Assembly (NCBI GenBank): GCA_942486035.1
Contig: CALNXK010000183.1
Span: 16,001-80,000, forward strand
Direction: 5' to 3'
From: Porites lobata
Taxonomy: Eukaryota > Cnidaria > Anthozoa > Scleractinia > Poritidae
Length of the DNA: 64,000 bases
Part shown: positions 1 through 12,554 of the stretch, one piece after another
Layout of the letters: each line of letters starts with the position of its first letter
Position numbering within the stretch: position 1 is the stretch's first letter
Notes under the pieces: generated by a model
Database searches by the model: none
What the model was told of the DNA's origin: nothing
The model's input: only the letters and a program-made list of their open reading frames with translations
Made by a program: the position numbers and the translations under genes

Positions 1-1896
1 GGTTATAGAATATCTTTCAAAGTTCATTACAAACTGAGCTAAGCCCCAAAATCACTGTTCATCATTCAGTAAATTATGATGTTTGACAATGCAATGTGCT
101 TGAATGTAACGTTGCAATTACAAATCTCTCTAACGCAATTTTCCCTACGTTAGAAAAGCTGTTTTTATCTTGTTTCACATTTTGATAAGGAGTCTGACTT
201 CCTCTTTCCTGTTTTGTAGGTTTGCCAGGGATTAGTGTTTTTGTGTCATTACCAGTGTCTGTGTTCTTTGTTTTTAACTGAAAGTAAGTCAGTAATAACT
301 AACAGTATCCTAGAATTGCTCTCTAGAAAAGTAATTATCTCCTCGTCATGTCTGGAAGTTACCTGTAACAAAAAAGAAATGGAATGTTAACACATGCATG
401 GGCAATATGAAAAAAAGAAATTGAACATGTAGACTCAGCTTCTCTTAACATATTTTCATACTGGCTTGTTGAGTCTGTGAGAGGTCGCAACTAATTGTCT
501 GAGGCTAATTTCACAAGAGTGTGCAATTGAGATAAATGCATGGCAAGTGAAAGAAACGTGGTTTCACATTAGCCAGTTTACATTGCGTTGTTCGATGATG
601 TTTACATGCTCTTCCACTGCAAAATAAACCTTTGCATTTGGGTTTGCAAGTCAAGATTATCCCGAGTTTGACTGACACTTGAACAACAGTTTCATTTTTA
701 AGCAGGTAAGGCGTAGACCCATATGAAGCCGGAACATGTAAAGGAAACTCAGCGAAAAATTTTTCGCATCTTTTTGTGGCGATATTCTCTCATGGCCCGT
801 CAACTGATTGGGGGTTGCGAAGAAAAAATACATTAGGACCAAAGGTTAAAGCCTGTCCGGTTACATCATTTCACATGTTACCTAGAGTTCTAATAAATAG
901 GTCATAAAATAGGATTTAACGAGAGCGAATTTGTTTCTCAATCGGTGTATAAAGAAGTGAAGCTATCAAATGAGAAGTTTATAAAGTATCAAAATGATTA
1001 AATTAAAAGCTCATATAATTAGGAAAATTCCTATACGAAAACAATGCTAGTAGCATTAAATTGTTCAGATAAAATTCTCACAAAATATGTCGAATAAAAG
1101 CCTCATTGTTTGCTTTTGTTGTTGCGTAAAGGTAAATTTTTCGGCCCACAAAGCAAAGTTGAAAAAACGACTAAATCTTAGTTTTTTTACATTGAACATG
1201 TTTATTAGCTTAGTTTTCGTCCTTTTTAAAAGCTTTATAACCCAATCATAATTTTCGAGTTAAAATAGTACAAAATCATTTCAAAAACCATGTTCATTTA
1301 AGTGGAGCCTGCAAACGTGAACATTTTGTAATTCAAAAGTCGGTCCCTTTAGGTTGTTTAAGCTTACTAAATAGAATTTTTTGCATTTTAGCGTCCTATA
1401 GCCGGGCGGCTGTACACAGGCTAAGCGTCCTATCAATTTACCAGAATCACCTCTCAGAGGCTTACTTTAGCAAAGCATTTCGTAGTACACTCGCAGACAA
1501 GCAATGTAAGCCTTAAGTCTTTGCTTGGATGAGATGTCCAAAAGAAAAATTAGTTTTGTGGACCTAAACGCACATTCACAGACTGCTTATATTCAGAGTT
1601 GTTTACAACTTTGCATTGACACCTGCAGCATGATCATTTTTTCAAAGCGAAATCCAAATCTGATTTGGGCATTTGATTTACGGATATTTTATTTTGTCTC
1701 CAAAAGTGATTGTAATATCCGTTTGATTGTCTTTCAAACAACAGTCAAACTATGCAGCAAAAATAAGTAACTTTACCAGTACAATGAAAAAATGTGACCG
1801 TGAGTGCCAAAAATAATTATGCTCGAGCTGAAAAATTAGATCTAACTTTTTTTAGCTTTGGTTTCTATATTTTTGAAGTTTTCTCCAGTCTTCTTA
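1..1896. other. AT-rich sequence with no supported gene
   Basis: I see no exon with convincing splice sites, no RNA gene and no repeat shared with the rest of the window. The short open frames here (657-842 minus, 1525-1770 plus) have ordinary composition and no recognisable motif. It is most simply intron or intergenic DNA. Confidence 0.5.
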
Positions 1897-1907
1897 GCAG
1901 CAGAAGA

Positions 1908-2334
1908 AGATTACAAGACGTACAAACAGAAACAATCCGAAGTGAACGAGTTGACAACCACTTATGCCGCAGTTCTTAGGCATGCTCAACAGCAAGATAA
2001 ACTGAATGCCAAAAAGCTAATTCAGGGGATTTGTTCGATATTCAGGCTTTTTCTTTACAAATTAATACTACATTTGTACTTACAGTCTCTCGCAGAATCC
2101 ATTTCTTGTCCAGCATTCACCAACATCTCAACCATGCACCGCAGAAAAAAAAGACAAACAAGTGCGAAGAGACATGACGACATCGTGACGCCACAACTGC
2201 CACGCTACAACAAACTAGATTCATCGTCATCCGAAAACACTTTTGCGGAAATTCGGCCGATTTCGTGCTTGCTCGGGGTATCTTCGGATGAAGCAGATGA
2301 CGTTGCTCAAAGGACTATCGTCAGCAAGGAGTAA
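1908..2334 (+). CDS. Possible host exons, unrecognised protein
   Basis: A pyrimidine-rich stretch ending in TTCTTAG at about 1900 precedes a hydrophilic, glutamine- and lysine-rich segment that reads like a coiled coil (EEDYKTYKQKQSEVNELT). After about 60 bases of weaker coding character the same frame continues into a serine-, arginine- and aspartate-rich segment ending at TAA 2332-2334. I do not recognise the protein. No clear donor separates the two parts, so this could be one exon, two exons or a chance frame. The next frame (2243-2464) is also open, which weakens the case. Confidence 0.3.
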
Positions 2335-3287
2335 AACAGTTTGCGAGATTCGCATAGCCGACAAGAAGCGCACTGAAAACCTAAGCAAAATCCATCTGAG
2401 AAGGCAGTCCAAATTCACCAAATCAGAACGTCTTTGTAGCATTAACGTCGTACTCTCGTACTGACTTGAACGACCTGGTAAGCTTAATTTTCACCAGTCT
2501 TTTAATGCTGTTGACCGGGAAACATTCCGACGCGATATAAGCATGGATAAGTTTATACTGAGAAGATTTGTTATCTTATTATTTAAAACGCTTTTCCGCG
2601 ATCAATTTTAAATCTGGACCCAGAAGTGTCAGTATCGGTTTGAAATAAAAGTATTAATCTTTGATTGCAAGTGAGGTATTATTTTTTATGCATGAATAAT
2701 GTTGTTTTGTTGTGCTTTTTATTTATAAATCCAAGCTTTTGTCTTCAGTTTTGCCAGTCGATCCCGTGACATACATTGCGACAAACATGACTTTTTTTGT
2801 TATAATCTGCATTTATTGCCAGGCATGAAACCTGTAACTTCAAGCTCCCTAAGATATATTTGGCGATTATATGTGAATCTCAGGATATGATGCTGCAGCG
2901 AACATCAAAATCAGTCTCGCTGGGCATGCCAATTTCATGCCCGGCATGTCAAACCAACTGGCTTCACGATCGGCATGCCCGGCATGCCAAACCAGAGGAG
3001 CAAAAACTGGGAATGAATTATCAACCCGGCCAGAGATCTGGGACCTAAGTTTAGGTGGGTCAATTTTGGGCTGCGAGGGCATGAACCCATTTTTTCCATG
3101 CCTATGAGATGTTATTTCTAAGTACCAATGTTCCCTTGAATTTTGTCATGCCTAAATATATAAAATTTTCCCTCTCACATTAATCCTCAGACTGGATGCG
3201 ATTTTTACGCTCGCTAGGCATGTTCAACTGAAAATCATGCCCATACCCTCGTTCAAAACAAACTGCTATCAAATTTTAGTTTCCAAG
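2335..3287. other. Non-coding stretch with a CATGCC-rich patch
   Basis: No gene is supported. From about 2921 to 2995 the sequence repeats the palindromic core GGCATGCC and variants (GGGCATGCC, CCCGGCATGTC, CGGCATGCCC), with further isolated copies of CATGCC to 3245. The rest is AT-rich. Confidence 0.45.
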
Positions 3288-3475
3288 CCGTTACTCAAAA
3301 GCCTGGAAATTCAAGCGTCCTGTATCGCAAAACAAAGAACCCTTTTGAACCGAAAATTTGTTTGTATAAAGATTTCAAGGTGCTCTAATATCACATGAAA
3401 GAAGAAACTCAGAAGAGGCGATAGTTTCTTAGTTTGAATTTTGATGACGTCATGTAAAAACCAAGAAGAGTTTTG
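3288..3475 (+). repeat. Direct repeat, copy 1
   Basis: This block is repeated in the same orientation about 625 bases downstream (3915-4092). Shared landmarks are GAAATTCAAGCG, AAGAACCCTTTTGAA, CGAAAATTTGTTTG, GTTTGAATTTT and a final TGACGTCATGT/TGACGTCGTGT. The copies differ by many substitutions and small indels, so the duplication is old. Neither copy has an open frame common to both. Confidence 0.6.
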
Positions 3476-3914
3476 TAATAAGTATTGCTGGTTTTCAGTG
3501 TCACGCCATTCAAAGTAGATCAAAATAAAAATCAAAACCATTCGACAGATAAAGTCCAGGATCTGGGAAATGAAAGGAGGTAAATATAAAACGACCCTCG
3601 CCAAGATTTGCGTCGAAGGAATAATTCGTATACGAGATATTCGAGGAAATGTTTTACCCAAATTTATAGAGCTTTGTATGGAGACGCCATGCTGGAGCTC
3701 ATCCAGATGAGCTCGGCCACCATGGCCGACGGAAACCAACAGAAACATCTGTTACCGAGTTTTGCTACAAAAGCGTGAATTTACTCCAGAGGAACTCATA
3801 AACATTTAAGTAATACTTTTTCTAATACTTGAACTATTTAGATAGCAAAATTCCTTGGAAAAGTCACTTTTTTAACCTAAATGACAGCTCTCTCGGCCGT
3901 CATGTAAATGCTTG

Positions 3915-4092
3915 GTCACGCAAAAGCTTAGAAATTCAAGCGAACTCTATTACAAAACCAAGAACCCTTTTGAAGCGAAAATTTGTTTGAAAATTAGTTT
4001 TCAGCTGCTCTAATACACCATGAAAGTAAAATCTCAGTAAGATCGATAGTTTTGTAGTTTGAATTTTAGTGACGTCGTGTGAAAACTAACTG
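3915..4092 (+). repeat. Direct repeat, copy 2
   Basis: Second copy of the block at 3288-3475, ending immediately before the first copy of the large tandem duplication unit. Its position at that boundary may mark an old rearrangement breakpoint. Confidence 0.6.
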
Positions 4093-5132
4093 AATAGACC
4101 TTTGCTGGCCCGGAGGTTACTTTCAAGGCCCTGCCAGGTCAAATCTTGCACATTTCCACCAGTCATAATCGAGCATTTTAGAGTCACTTTAGAGTCTTTC
4201 GGCGTAACTTTTATCGTCTGAAAGGGGGGTTGACAAGTCTGCGCGGTTATTTCACAGTTAATGCCTAAATGACTGCGTCCCAGTATAAACGGCCTTGTCT
4301 TTCAATAGTTTAACAGACTAACCTATTTACGCGCTCAAATTTTTATCCAAAGCTATAAAGCAACAATTTGAACATAATTGAGGAATCCGTTTTGTCATAA
4401 TTGTAATATTTATTTAGTTTAAATCCGCTGGGCATAGTTTTAAATCTTATGTTAAAGGAGAAGTAAAGACCAAATAATAAGAGGGAGGATGAAGTAAAAA
4501 CCTTCAAAATAGGGGAGAGGGAACAAGCAATCTAGAAAGAGAGAAGGGCAAAAATCATCAATGGTAGATTGTATATGATACACGACTCCCATTGGGATAA
4601 AACTTCACTTTGAATTTCGATTGGATTGTAAAAATACTTTTCAAATGTTTTCTCAGCGGAGTTTGTTCTTAGTAACTGTGTAACATTGCCCTATGTAAAT
4701 TCTTCCTTTTATCTTGGACCCGAGAACTAGACTGTGCTGAGCTACCGGCCCAAAATGGTATTGTTCAGACCTTGGGTACCCTATATCATTGTGTACATAT
4801 TTGTTCAGTTTCGCCCATATTTGCTCAGTTTCGCCCTGTCAGACATCATAGGAAAAGGAGTGTGGCAGAGGATACAAAATAGTACATTGTCTCGGAGCGA
4901 AAGAAAAGATGTGGACCCGGTGCCCGTTAGCTCCCAAGAACTAGGTCACGACCTCTTACGCCGTGGGCACTGGCACCCTGGCCGAATTCTTAGCGTGGGT
5001 ATATGAACAAAGACCGTAATCACGTTACTGCCCCTAGACTACCGTACTCAGGCACAGAGCCCGAACACCAGCTCTGAACGCGGCCTTATTCTACCATCTT
5101 TTTTTGACAATACGTTTTAAGTAGTATTCAAC

Positions 5133-5324
5133 ATGAGTGCGGTATACGTACGAAAGGGCATCACTCTCAAACATAATCAGTTTGAGGAGTTAAAACGTAG
5201 GGGAAATGATGTAAGTGAGCTGGTTGAGAGGACTGATGCCCGAGGCGACCGAGGCAACAATGGTGGTAGTGAAAGTAATGATAAACTTAAGAAAAGTTAC
5301 TTGGTGGTTGTAATGTACCTGTAA
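5133..5324 (+). CDS. Small ORF conserved between duplication units, function unknown
   Basis: This 63-aa frame starts MSAVY and ends VVVMYL. It has a close relative with the same start and stop at 51204-51386. Both are charged in the middle (NQFEELKRRGNDV) and end in a short hydrophobic tail. The region is deleted from unit B. Differences between the copies include an in-frame change in the glycine/aspartate-rich part (DRGNNGG versus DNGD), which keeps the frame. I recognise no domain. It may be a real small gene, an exon, or conservation by recent duplication only. Confidence 0.3.
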   Translation: MSAVYVRKGITLKHNQFEELKRRGNDVSELVERTDARGDRGNNGGSESNDKLKKSYLVVVMYL

Positions 5325-6197
5325 GGACATTTGGACGCAGGCAACTTAAAGGACCTTCCAGGTACCATTATTTGTTTTAAACAAGGGACAATTAAAAGCC
5401 GAAAGGCCTGCATAGAAATTTCTATGTGTAGTCATCCCACATATGTCACCTGCTTATGACTGGGAATCTAATGAGAACCAGGAACTTGTCATTGAAATGT
5501 TGCGTTCAGTATCGGTTAGTAGCTAGTCCGTAAGTGCAGTCGACACTCGACACTCCGCCACCAAGAATGTCTTCAAAACATTGCCAATAGAGAGGAGAAG
5601 TCATTACGTAACGCTGCCATGGTAGCAACATTTCTGGATCTCAACAAACATCTCGTCAAGCAGTGGGCATGTCTACTCTTGCCCGGCAAATCTCGAAGGG
5701 AATATAAAATCCTTAGGTAAACTATGAAAACGTTATAACGGCAATCAGACACCTGTCTTAAAGACTGAGGATTTTAATTAAGAAGTAAATCCTGTCCTCT
5801 GATTGGACGATTAATTGACTGACTAACTCACTTACCGACTGAGTGACCATCAGTAGACTGACAAACTGATCCGCAGAGTATAATATACCGACTATTTAAC
5901 TTATCCAGTGCGGCTAACTGACTTATTTGTGGGGAAATGAGGAGCAATCAAGAGCGGAAATTCGTTTTAAGGCCAGACACTAATTACTTGGGCAGAGCCT
6001 TAACAATTTAGTTAGTGGAGGAATGAATATTTCGCTCTTTTTTTTTCACTTGGGTGGCCTCAAAGTTGGAATTGTGTTCTAATGCGCATGTATAAATTTT
6101 CATACCAGCCTGGCGGCTCGCCATGAAGAACCTTTCGTTTGTTCTCGCTAACGAGACAAAGTGCGAATTCTTTCAAGATAGAACTGTTTACAAATTA

Positions 6198-7189
6198 GGG
6201 ACTGTGCAGTAATTACCTCGAGGGGGAGGGGGGGTTGGGAAATGGGTGAAATATGCCCCAAAACTAAGTCATACCCCCGCTCTCATTAAGCAAAAATTAA
6301 TTTCAACCCCCCCTCACATAATGATAATATTAAGGCTAACCCCCCTCCCCTTGAAAAACGTCTCCTCCCACTGATTCCCTCATACCTAGTTTACTTGTTG
6401 GATTTCGTCCTCCGGTACAAACGTCACTTCAAATGACTCTTCGACGTATGTCGAAGAGTCATCAGAATCAGTGGACTCTGAGGGTGTGTCGTCCTCGCAT
6501 GAATTGGGAGATTCCTCATCTTCTACAGCATCTCCGGCACTAAGGTTCCCGCGTGCGTGGGTGAGAACTCGATCAATCAACTCATCCTTGCTTCCACTTA
6601 TCTTATATTAAAACCTTTTTGCTTTAGATGCATTTTCAGCAGCTTGTTGGTAAGCGCTTTTACATCTTTTACACGGTTTATTTACCATACTTTAAATTTG
6701 TATTGCTATTAAAATTTCAACGGTTGGGTTTTTCATTCTGCTAAATTATGATGCCATGTGTGCTACCATTAGCAACGGCTTCCTTTTTCATTGAATCATG
6801 ACATTAATTATAGTGCTTCTGTTGCAACTTTTAATTAAAGTTTCCTGTTTTATTAAATCCTAGTCTAATTAAAGTAGCACTGTTTTAACATATATAACAG
6901 ATGCATTCCTTTCCTACTGCATGACAGATAGGAAAAAGAACAGTTCATAGATCAGAAAACCTCGGAGTTGATAAATTTGTCAGTTTTATTCCAATGTTAG
7001 TATTGATATTTGAACTCTAATAACTCTTCCACTACTTTTCCAGTTTGCAAAAAGGAATGTAAAAGTAATGCCCCCCCCCCCCTGTGTATTAAATTTTACA
7101 TCCAACCCCTCCTCTCTCTTGTTGTCATTTTTTCCTATGCCCCCCCTCTAAATTTTCAACCCCGCTCCAGGTAATTATTGCACAGCCCC
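6198..7189. mobile_element. Harbinger-like TIR transposon with SAP ORF, copy 1
   Basis: The ends are inverted copies of GGGACTGTGCAGTAATTACC, which reads GGTAATTATTGCACAGCCCC at the right end. Both ends are flanked by TTA, a 3-bp duplication of the TWA type used by PIF/Harbinger elements. At 992 bp the element is too short for a transposase, so it is non-autonomous. Its only frame is a broken SAP-domain ORF on minus. Runs of C/G lie just inside both ends. The same element sits at the same place in unit B, so it inserted before the duplication. Confidence 0.75.
6386..6688 (-). pseudogene. SAP-domain ORF fossil in transposon copy 1
   Basis: From ATG at 6688 the frame begins MVNKPCKRCKSAY, with a CxxC pair, and runs about 100 codons to TAA at 6386. 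One in-frame TAA breaks it just before a segment (KISGSKDELIDRVLTHA) that matches the C-terminal half of a SAP DNA-binding motif. An acidic serine-rich tail follows. The same stop is present in the unit B copy (11034-11336), so the damage predates the duplication. A third, differently damaged copy at about 47700-47975 keeps the SAP segment open in another frame. Confidence 0.5.
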
Positions 7190-7923
7190 TTAGAACGGTG
7201 CAGGTCTACTGCTTTTTTGGAGTCTTCTTTGTAACAAAGTATTCCGTGTTCTACTTTCTGCTTGATCCCTTTCCTCGGGCTCTGTGTCACTGCATTCCTA
7301 GGGGAATTGTTTCCAAACATTTTTTGTCCACTTTCTAAGGGTAGTTTTGTTTAGTGGTTTTACTTATCTGGCCGGACAATCGCTCTTGCCTAGAACACGT
7401 AATAGTATTTGGCAAGTATATCATTGATGTAGCTAAGATACATCTGCCTCCGGTGACCGACTGGTTTATCTTTTATAATCATTTCACTCTGGATGTCTCG
7501 TGTTAGTGGAGGTCAGAAGCTGGTTTTTAAAACATGGAGCACCCAGTATTTAATTCCATCTGGATGGGATGTCTATTCATTGCAACAGGACAACCCAACT
7601 TTATGTTTCTGGTACCCATTTATGAACCTGGATCTAGTTGTTCGAGGGCCGATTAGCGGCAACGGCTGATATTTCTTCTGTTTAAAAGCACTTTCACAGA
7701 TAAGGTTTTGTCTAGTTTTTAGAGCATCCATTCATCAAATTGTAGAAAAAAAAGGAATTAATAAAACTGACTTTGATTTCTAAGCTTTAACATCTGAAAT
7801 CAAATTTTGCTCTAACCCGGTGGTTTTAAACAACCCAGCCCTGATTGAAAAAAGGGGTCTACGTAAGAGTTTTACTCACCCCGGTTTATTAGTGGCTTTA
7901 TTTAAAAAAATCAGATCACTTAC

Positions 7924-8241
7924 AACGATAACGCATTTCAATTATCCCAGTGTTTTCACTCGACCATCCAGTAATGTTGTTCATTCCTGTGCATTTATAA
8001 TCCCCTGCGTGTTTTTCTTGGATATTAGGATTTCGAAGAACAGAAGATAAGGTGTCCTCTCCAAACAGCTGCTCGTAGAGATAAAAGCTTTCAGATCCGT
8101 TGATGATTAGTTTACTACCTGGTTTGTACCAAGCAACACGAGGACGAGGCAATCCCTTAAAGGTACAATTAAGTTCCATTTCCGTCGTATTAGGATAGAA
8201 ATCCACTGGAGAACTTGTCTTAAATACTCTCTGAACTGGAA
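7924..8241 (-). CDS. Immunoglobulin-domain exon, unit A
   Basis: An internal exon of 318 bp (106 codons), bounded by TTTTCAG at 8242 and by GTAAGT on the low side. Both introns are phase 1, the usual arrangement for one shuffled Ig domain. The translation has the Ig landmarks: cysteine in LNCTFKG, tryptophan in VAWYKP, and DxGDYxC in the form AGDYKCTGMN about 60 residues later. Three N-linked glycosylation sequons (NTT, NGS, NIT) fit an extracellular location. It is probably one ectodomain exon of a receptor or adhesion gene on the minus strand. I see no kinase, transmembrane or other partner exon in the unit. A frame ending at 7390 (minus, ...KYYYVF) is conserved in the three units and might be a downstream exon, with low confidence. 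Confidence 0.75.
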
Positions 8242-10852
8242 CTGAAAAGAAATTTTTCGTCTTACTCTCCAAGCTGATAAGTCATCTACTCAGTTAGTTT
8301 TAAGATACAGTGATCTCTCTTTTTTAAGTGACACTTTCCTAAAACAAACTCGTTAGTGCTTTACTGCAGTTCATATGTTAATTTTAAATTAGGGACTCAA
8401 AAGTGCGTTTGTTAACGTTGAAGGTGATTAAGCCGGATGAAATTTCAACCGCTTTATGATATTACTCTAACCGTAAGGGCTGACGTTACCATGCAATTAA
8501 ATCTCCGTCAGCAACCTACGAGGTCTTCAAGGATCATTCATAATACATGTAAAAAGAAGACCAAAAATTATCCATCATGATGTTTTTATATAAACCATGA
8601 ATTACAAAAGAGGAAAAAGGAGAAAATGCTCACTAGGGTATTTTATATTAAAAAAAAACATCCACGTGACTGATTTACATCGGTCGAATAGTTTTGTAGT
8701 AAGTATAGACCTTCACCCTCACCTTCACCTAATCCAGCATTTTAGAGTCACTTTAGAGTCGTTCGGCGTTACTGTTATCGTCTGAAAGGGAGGTTGACGA
8801 TTCTGCGCGGTTATTTCACAGTTCATGCCTAAATGACTGCGTCCCAGTATAAACAGCCGTGTCTTTCAATAGTTTAACAGAGTAACCCTAACCTATTTAC
8901 GCGCTCAACTTTTTTTTCCAAAGCTATAAAGCAATAATTTGAACATAATTGAGGACCCGTTTTGTTATAATTGTAATATTTATTTAGTTTAAATCCGCTG
9001 GGCGTGACTTTAAATGTTATGTTGAAGGAGAAGGAACGACCAAATAATAAGAGGGAGGATGAAGTAAAAACCTTCAAAATAGGGGAGAGGGAGGACGCAA
9101 TCTGGAAAGAGAGAAGGGCAAAAATCATCAATGATAGATTGTATATGGTACACGACTCGCATTGGGATAAAACATCACTTTAAATTTTGATTGGATTGTT
9201 TATATACTTTTCAAATGTTTTCTCAGCGGAGTTTGTTCTTAGTAACTGTGGAACATTGCCATATGTAAATTCTTTCCTCCATCCTGGAGGGTGGTATGAA
9301 GAGAAATGCACGTATGGTAAAGTGTTTGTTGGTTTGATTTGAAGTGAGTACGCACATTTAGGATTAATTCTTTTTTCTATTTTCCTCCTCTCCTAGGATA
9401 TTCGTTTCTAGAAAACCTTTTTTTGGCTCAGATATTTCAGCAATAAATTTTATATCCGGTTAATTATTAAGTTCAATGAAAAAGGGGATGTTCACACCCG
9501 GTACCGAGAACTAGACTGTGCTAAGCTACCGGCCCAAAACCTTGGGTACCCTATATCATTGTGTACATATTTGCTCAGTTTCGCCCTGTCAGACATCATT
9601 GGAAAAAGAGTGTGGCTGACGATTCAAAACAGTACATTGTCTCAGAGCGAAAGAAAAGATGTGGACCCGGTGCCCGTTAGTTCCCGAGAACTAGGTCACA
9701 ACCTCGTACGCCGTGGGCACTGGCACCCTGGCCGAATTCTTAGCGTGGGTATATGAACAAAGACCGTAATCACGTTACTGCCCCGACACTACCGTGCTCA
9801 GGCACAGTGCCCAAACACCAACTCTGAACGCCGCCATCCCACATATGTCACCTGCTTATGACTGGGAACCCAATGAGAACTAGGAACTTGTCATTGAAAC
9901 GTTGCGTTCAGTATCGCTTAGTGGCTAGTCCGTAAGTGCAGACGACACTCGACACTCCGCCACCAAGAATGTCTTCAAAACATTGCCAATAGAGAGGAGA
10001 AGTCGTTACGTAACGCTGCCATGCTAGCAACATTTCTGGATCACAACAAACGGTCCCGGTCCTGCTAATATAGCAGAAAAAAACGAAAAAATTAACATGT
10101 ATGAATTTCCGGTGCATGATTGCACTCAGGAACAAAACGGTAGCCCATACTTTTCCTCTATCGTTCGACAATGCAAATGAACGTCTTCCTTAAGAAAGAT
10201 TTTTAAGCTCCAGAAATTTTGCTACCATGGTAACTTGAAGTCACGTTTTCCCCTAATTCTTGGCTGAGTTCCATGATGCGAACGAGTTTTTCGCAGACCG
10301 TCAAGCAGTGGGCATGTCTACTCTTGCCCGGCAAATCTTGAAGGGAATATAAAATCCTTAGGTAAACTATGAAAACGTTATAACGGCAATCAGACACCTG
10401 TAGTAAAGACTGAGGATTTTTTCTATTTTTTTTTTAATTAAGAAGTAATTCCTGTCCTCTGATTGGACGATTAATTGACTGACTAACTCACTTACCGACT
10501 GAGTGACCATCAGTAGACTGACAAATTGATCCGCAGAATATAATTTACCGACTATTTAACTTATCCAGTGCGGCTAACTGACTTATTTGTGGGGAAATGA
10601 GGAGCAATCAAAAGCGGAAATTCGTTTTAAGGCCAGACACTAATTACTTGGGCAGAGCCTTAACAATTTAGTTAGTGGAGGAATGAATATTTCTCTTTTT
10701 TCACTTGGGTGGCCTTAAAGTTGGAATTGGGTTCTAATGCGCATGTATAAATTTTCATACCAACCTGACGGCTCGCTATGAATAACCTCTCGTTTGTCCT
10801 CGCGAACGAGACAAACTGCGAATTCTTTCAAGAGAGAACTGTTTACAAATTA

Positions 10853-11819
10853 GGGACGGTGCAATAATTACCTGGAGGGGGAGGGGGTTGGGAAATGGGG
10901 GAAATATGCCCCAAAACTAAGTCATGCCCCCCGTCTCATTAAGCAACAATTAATTTCAACCCCCCCCCACATAACGATAATATTAAGGCTAACCCCCCTT
11001 GATAAAAGTCTCCTCCCACTGTTTCCCTCATACCTAGTTTACTTGTTGGATTTCGTCCTCCGGTACAAACATCACTTCAAATGACTCTTCGACGTATGTT
11101 GAAGAGTCATCAGAATCACTGAACTCTGAACTTGTGTCGTCTTCGCATGAATTGGGAGATTGCTCATCTTCTACAGCATCTCCGGCACTAAGGTTCCCGC
11201 GTGCGTGGGTGAGAACTCGATCAATCAACTCATCCTTGCTTCCACTTATCTTATATTAAAATCTTTTTGCTTTAGATACATTTTCAGCAGCTTGATGGTA
11301 AGCGCTTTTACATCTTTTACATGTTTTATTTACCATACTTTAAATTTGTATTGCTATTAAAATTTCAACGGTTGGGTTTTTCATTCTGCTAAATTATGAT
11401 GCCATGTGTACTACCATTAGCATGTTTCTTGTTCATTGAATCATGACAGTATAGTGCTTCTTTTGCAACTTTTAATTAAAGTTTCTTGTTTTATTAAATC
11501 CTAGTGTAAATAAAGTAGCACTGTTTTAATATGTATAACAGAGGCATTTCTTTTCTACTGCATGACAGGAAAAAGAACAGTTCATAGATCGGAACTCCTT
11601 AGAGCTGATAAATTTGTCAGTTTTATTCCAATGTTAGCATTGATATTTGAACTCTAATAACTCTTCCACTACTTTTCCAGTTTGCAAAAAGGAATGAAAA
11701 AGTAATGCCCCCCCCCCTGTGTATTAAATTTTACAACCCCCTCTCTCTTGTTGTCATATTTTCCTATGCCCCCCCTTCTAATTTTCGAACCCCCCTCCAG
11801 GTATTTATTGCACAGTCCC
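10853..11819. mobile_element. Harbinger-like TIR transposon with SAP ORF, copy 2
   Basis: Same element as 6198-7189, at the same position in the repeat unit, with TTA on each side and ends GGGACGGTGCAATAATTACC and GCACAGTCCC. It is 967 bp. Small indels in the C-rich runs account for the length difference. It was carried along by the segmental duplication rather than by a new transposition. Confidence 0.75.
11034..11336 (-). pseudogene. SAP-domain ORF fossil in transposon copy 2
   Basis: Equivalent of 6386-6688 with the same start, length and internal TAA before the KISGSKDELIDRV segment. The acidic tail differs by a few residues (EFSDSDDSS instead of ESTDSDDSS). It is not expected to make a full protein. 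A product starting at the internal methionine (MIDRV...) would lack most of the SAP helix pair. Confidence 0.5.
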
Positions 11820-12554
11820 TTAGAACGGTGCAGGTCTACTGCTTTTTTGGAGTCTTCTATTTAACAAGGTATTCCGTGTTCTACTTTTTGTTTGATCCCT
11901 TTCCTCGGGCTTTGTGTCACTGCATTCCTAGGGGAATAGTTTCCAAACATTTTTTGTCCACTTTCTAAGGGTAGTTTTGTTTAGTGGTTTTTCGTATCTG
12001 GCCGGACAATCGCTCTTACCTAGAACACGTAATAGTATTTGGCAAGTATATCATTGATGTAGCTAAGATACATCTGCCTCCGGTGACCGACTGGTTTATC
12101 TTTTATAATCATTTCACTTTGGATGTCTCGTGTTAGTGGAGGTCAGAAGCTGGTTTTTAAAACATGAAGCACGCAGTATTTAATTCCATGTGGATGGGAT
12201 GTCTATTCATTGCAACAGGACAACCCCAACTTTATGTTTCTGGTACCCGTTTATAAACCTGGATCTAGTTGTTCGAGGGCCGATTAGCGGCAACGGCTGA
12301 TATTTCTTCTGTTTAAAAGCACTTTCACAGATAAGGTTTTGTCTAGTTTTTAGAGCATCCATTCATCAAATTGTAGAAAAAAAAAAGAATCAATAAAACT
12401 GACTTTGCTTTCTAAGCTTTAACATCTAAAAACAAATTTTGCTCTAACCCGGTGGTTTTGAACAACCCGGCCCTGATTGAAAAAACGGGTCTACGTAAGA
12501 GTTTTACTCACCCCGGTTTATTAGTGGCTTTATTTAAAAAATCAGATCACTTAC

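Larger units (their letters stand above)
4109..8708 (+). repeat. Tandem duplication unit A (4.6 kb)
   Basis: First of a set of large direct repeats. The unit begins with CTGGCCCGGAGG followed by TTTCAAGGCCCTG and ends after AGTAAGTATAGACCTTCA. The same order of landmarks recurs in unit B (8709-14256), in the start of unit C (14257-14594) and, beyond the transposon stack, in 47597-52010. The unit carries a 1-kb TIR transposon (6198-7189) and one immunoglobulin exon (7924-8241, minus). The left half (4109-6190) shows no supported gene apart from a small conserved plus-strand frame at 5133-5324. Ordinary segmental duplication of a host locus is the simplest reading. Confidence 0.85.

Noticed and set aside
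4734..5006. 90-aa plus-strand ORF repeated in part at 9559-9756
   Set aside because: Its N-terminal part is not kept in unit B and the right-flank copy is interrupted. No motif. Probably conserved only through duplication.
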